Shown here piece by piece: positions 60,500 to 64,000 of a DNA stretch of 64,000 nt. Both the position numbers and the translations under genes were made by a program. Within the stretch, counting starts at the first letter, position 1. The number at the start of each line of letters is the position of its first letter. Source of the DNA: Hyperoodon ampullatus. Its lineage: Eukaryota; Chordata; Mammalia; Artiodactyla; Ziphiidae. The DNA lies in NCBI GenBank assembly GCA_949752795.1, contig OX457063.1, positions 69,649,783 to 69,713,782 on the forward strand, written 5' to 3'. The notes under the pieces are model-generated. The model did no database searches. It was not told the DNA's origin and was given only the letters and a program-made list of their open reading frames with translations.

Positions 60500-61169
60500 A
60501 AACTTTAAAAGTTTTTGCACAGCAAAGGAAACCACTCACAAGGCGAAAAGACAATCTACTGAATAGAAGAAAATATTTGCAAATGATATGACCAATGAGG
60601 GGTTAATATCCAAAATATAAACAGTTCATACAACTCAACATCAAAAAACAAAAAATAAACAAAAAAACAAAAAACAACAACAGAAAACAACCCAATGAAA
60701 ATTGGGCAGAAGACTCAAATAGACATTTTTCCAAAGAGGAAATGCAGATGGCCAACAGGCACATGAAAAGAGATGCTCAACATCAGTAATCAATCATCAG
60801 GGAAATGCAAATCAAAATCATAATGAGATATCATCTCACACATGTCAGATGGCTAGCATCAAAAACAATGCAAATAACAAATGTTGGCAAGAACATGGAG
60901 AAAAGGGAACCCTCCTAAATGTTGGTGGGAATGTAAACTGGTACAGCCACTGTGGAAACCAGTATGGAGGTTTCTCAAAAAAACTAAAAATAGAACTACC
61001 ATATGACACAGCAATTCCACTCCTGGGTATATATCCAAAGAAAATAAAAACACTAATTTGAAAAAATACATGCACCCCTACGTTCACAGCAGCATTATTA
61101 ACAATTGCCAAGATAAGGAAGGAACCTAAGTGTCTATAAACAAATGAATGGATAAAGAAGATGTGATTG

Positions 61170-61207
<38 letters not shown>

Positions 61208-61640
61208 GAATACTACTCAGCCATAAAAAAGAATGAAATTTTGCCATTTGCAGCAACATGGATGGACTTCAAGGGCATTATGCTAAGTGAAATATGTCAC
61301 ACAGAGAAAGACAAATACTGTATGATATCACTTACATGTGGAATCTAAAAAATACAACTAGTGAATATAACAAAGAAGAAGCAGACTCACAGATACAGAG
61401 AACAAACTGGTGGTTACCAGTGGGGAGAGGGAAGGGGTGAGGGTCAGTACAGGTGTAGGGGATTAAGAGGTACAAACTGTTTTGTATAAAATAAACTACA
61501 AAGATATATTGTACAACATGGGGAATATAGCCAATATTTTACAATAACTAAATGGAGTATAAATTTTAAAAATTGTAAATCACTATATTGCACACTTGTA
61601 ACATATATTATTATACAGCAACTATGATTTAATTAAAAAA
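60500..61640 (+). mobile_element. L1 3' end (ORF2 C-terminus and 3' UTR)
   Basis: gccaacaggcacatgaaaag, gtggaaaccagtatggaggt and tcctgggtatatatccaaag are the L1 ORF2 3' signature. It ends in an A-run near 61630. A (CA)n microsatellite (61172-61204) lies inside it. Truncated at 5' and full of stops. Confidence 0.88.
61172..61204. repeat. (CA)n microsatellite
   Basis: About 16 uninterrupted CA units inside an L1 3' end; likely length-variable. Confidence 0.95.
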
Positions 61641-61679
61641 AAAAAGTGTTAGGTCCAGTCAGTTTTTAGTTCTGTTCTA

Positions 61680-62455
61680 CCAAGCATTAAGAAATAAGTT
61701 ATTTATTAAGTTGTTCTAAGGACCAGAAAAGAGAGATTATTCTCCAGAAACAAGCAACCTAAAAAAGATACTAGCAAACTAAATTCAGAAGAAATTAAAC
61801 ACATGTGTATGCACATATACATACCGCTAAATACACATAATGAATAACTAGGGTTCATCTTAGTGATGTAAAGATGGCAATGTCAGAAAACCTATCCGTG
61901 TACTTTCACATTGACAGAGTAGAAAAGAAATATCGTATGATGATCTTAGTTGACATGGAAAAAAACACTGAAGAATTTAAAAAATAAGTACATATTGAAC
62001 ACTATCAGCAAACCAGGAATAGAAGAAAGCTTCAACTTAACATAGATTGCATACCAAAAAACTATAGTAAACATCATATTTAATGGAGAAATTTTAAACT
62101 TATTCCCTTTAGGAGAGGAAAGAAGACAAGATGCCAGTTTATCACTGCTACCACTCACCATAGCACTAGAGGTTCTGCCTGAAACAATAATAGTAGACAC
62201 AAATATGAGGACCAGAAGAGAAGGAGCCAAAAGTGTCATTTGAGGGTAGTAGTATTACACAGAAAACTCACTAAGCAACAAGAGTTCAGCAAGCCTGCTG
62301 GATAAGCACATAGAAAAATGATAACATAAAGCACAACAAATTCAAAATGGCTCCAAATCTTATACAGTATCTGTAATCTAACAGAATGAAGAATGCACAA
62401 GCCTTTAATGGAAAATATTTAAAACTCTATCATAAAACAGACTTAAAAGACTGAA
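61680..62455 (+). mobile_element. Older L1 ORF2 reverse-transcriptase fragment
   Basis: aacatcatatttaatggaga ... ttatcactgctaccactcac matches the L1 RT region, heavily mutated. It follows directly after the A-tail of the previous L1. Confidence 0.75.
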
Positions 62456-62459
62456 CTAT

Positions 62460-62562
62460 AGCAGTTGGCCCTCCATATCAGTGGATTCAACCAACCACAG
62501 ATTGAAATTCCAGAAATCTCTAAAAAGCAAAACTTGAATTTGCTGTAATCTGGTAACTTTAC
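62460..62562 (+). mobile_element. MER8/Tigger2-like fragment
   Basis: gcagttggccctccatatca ... gattcaaccaaccacagatt is the terminus of a second Tigger subfamily. It is interrupted or abutted by the element at 62563. Confidence 0.65.
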
Positions 62563-63021
62563 ACATTTACATGGTATTATTGCATTTAGCTTTACTGTGT
62601 TTCGCAGATTATTGCCTTTTTAAAAAATTGAATGTTTGTGGAAACACTCTGTGGAGCAAGTCTATTAGCGCCACTTTTCCAACAGCATTTGCTCACTTTG
62701 TTGTCTCTGTGCTACATTTTGGTTACTGTTACAATATTTCAAACTTTTTCATTATCATATTTGTTATAGTGATCTGTGATCAGTAATCTTTAGATTATGA
62801 CTCGCTAAAGGCTCAGATGATTGGTTAGCATTTTCTCACAATAAAGTATTTTTAAATTAAGGTATATACATTGTTTTAGACATAATGCTATTGCACACTT
62901 AATAGCCTACAGTGTAGTGTAAACATAACTTTAATATGCACTGGGAAACCAAAAAATTCGTGACTGACATTCACTTTATTGCAGTGGTCTGGAACTGAAC
63001 CAATAACTGAGATAGGCCTGC
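62563..63021 (-). mobile_element. Tigger1-type deletion derivative
   Basis: gcatttagctttactgtgtt at the left and gcagtggtctggaactgaac ... aggcctg at the right are Tigger1 ends. The middle (tttttcattatcatatttgt, gacataatgctattgcacac) matches its interior. Non-coding. Confidence 0.8.
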
Positions 63022-63429
63022 AGTGAGCACCTCAACCTGCACAGCACTGGCACCAGGTGCTATGCAGAAAAAGCTATTTCTGTTTAGAGAGCCTGTCAGA
63101 ATGACTGATTAGAGAGATCCAAACAGTCAATTTCTTCTAATAAATGTCAAGGCAACTAATACCTGAATTTTTGACTCCAGAAGGCAAAAAGAATGGCGAG
63201 GACAGCAGAGGAAACCTAGGGAAGTGGCTCTCTTGGATCTGCTTGACCACAGATTAAATACACAGGAATTTCTCTTGCCAGGTACATATTCATGGCCTGA
63301 ATTACACAGAATGTTCATTAGAGTTCTGGTTAGAACCATGTTTTGCTATCCTTAAACCACCACTCATTGTAAGGGAGTCTAAAAGGAAGTTAAAGTAATT
63401 CTGAACTAGTTCCTCATGCTTAGGAATAG

Positions 63430-64000
63430 AAAGCAAGTGGGACTACATCAAACTGAAAAGCTTCCACACAGTAAACAGAGTGAAAATATAACCTCTGAAT
63501 GGAAGAAAATACTTGCAAACCATACATCTGATAAGGGGTTAATATCCACAATATAAAAGAAACTTCTACAAATCAACAGCAAAATACCACAAATAATCCA
63601 ATTAAAGAATGGGCAAAAAAGACATACAAATGGCCAAGAGATATATAAAAAGATACTCAACATCACTAATCATCAGAGAAACATAAATCAAAACCATAAT
63701 GAGATTTCACCTCACACTTGTCAGGATGGCCATTGTCAAAAAACCAAGAAAAACAAATGTTGGCAAGGATGTGTAGAAATTGGAACCCTCCTACACTGTT
63801 GGTGGGAATGTAAATTGTATAGCCACTATGGAACAGTATGGAAGTTCCTATAAAAAGTTCATTGGAACATCATTTTTAGTAGCTAAGATATGGAAATAAC
63901 CTAAGTGTACATGGATGAATGAATAGATAAAGATACATATAAAATGCACATACACACAAGGAAAACTATTCAGCCATAAAAAAAGAATGAATGAAATCTT
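63430..64000 (+). mobile_element. L1 ORF2 3' part, running off the window
   Basis: agtgggactacatcaaactg, ggggttaatatccacaatat and gttggtgggaatgtaaattg are L1 ORF2 3' text. Stops and deletions are present. The right end is outside the window. Confidence 0.85.

Larger units (their letters stand above)
51525..64000 (-). other. PRPF40A: PRPF40A upstream intron, repeat-dense
   Basis: No further PRPF40A exon was found; the Met/Pro-rich N-terminal exons should lie to the right. To about 55800 it is mainly unique, with one CHR SINE and two MIRs. From 55820 onward it is a near-continuous stack of L1 fragments in plus sense, CHR SINEs and Tigger relics. Confidence 0.7.

Noticed and set aside
60845..61201. 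118-residue minus-strand frame beginning with a Cys-Val repeat.
   Set aside because: Antisense of an L1 3' end and a (CA)n microsatellite.

Overview
The window is nuclear DNA from a mammal, almost certainly a cetacean or close relative. The evidence is interrupted genes with mammalian splice signals, plus many tRNA-derived CHR-type SINEs (the cetacean/hippopotamus/ruminant class). Their recurring core reads gcttccctggtggcgcag, or gcggtacgcgggcctctcac in reverse, and several sit inside clear target-site duplications. Ancient MIR, MER5, Tigger and L1 relics are also present. There are no bacterial or viral genes, and I found no tRNA or rRNA gene and no CRISPR array.

Two protein-coding genes converge tail to tail. 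On the + strand, positions 1 to about 21825 hold the 3' half of FMNL2 (formin-like 2). Ten constitutive exons (1864-14239) encode the FH2 actin-assembly domain and the first part of the DAD. Three alternative C-terminal exons follow (16144-16235, 17782-17897, 19743-19852), then a 3' UTR of about 2 kb. The N-terminal GBD/FH3 and proline-rich FH1 exons lie upstream of the window.

On the - strand, about 23705-51524 holds PRPF40A, the U1-snRNP-associated splicing factor. Twenty-one exons encode two WW domains, an alanine-rich linker, six FF domains and an Arg/Ser/Lys-rich tail, followed by a 3' UTR of about 4.8 kb. The exon phases chain without a break through 2445 coding bases (814 codons plus stop). 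The first N-terminal exons lie beyond the right edge. From 51525 to 64000 is PRPF40A intron, filled mainly with stacked L1 fragments, CHR SINEs and Tigger relics.

The two genes have no known functional link: one is a cytoskeletal regulator and the other a core splicing protein. About 1.9 kb separates their likely poly(A) sites, and a Tigger-type DNA transposon and a CHR SINE occupy part of that gap. The most interesting signals are the three-way choice of FMNL2 C-terminus, which rewrites the autoinhibitory tail; a GC-AG intron inside the FH2 domain; a 44-nt candidate poison exon in PRPF40A; a fully paired hairpin in the PRPF40A 3' UTR; and a canonical poly(A) hexamer overlapping the PRPF40A stop codon. 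I see no wholly new biological system. Family names for very old repeats are from memory and approximate.
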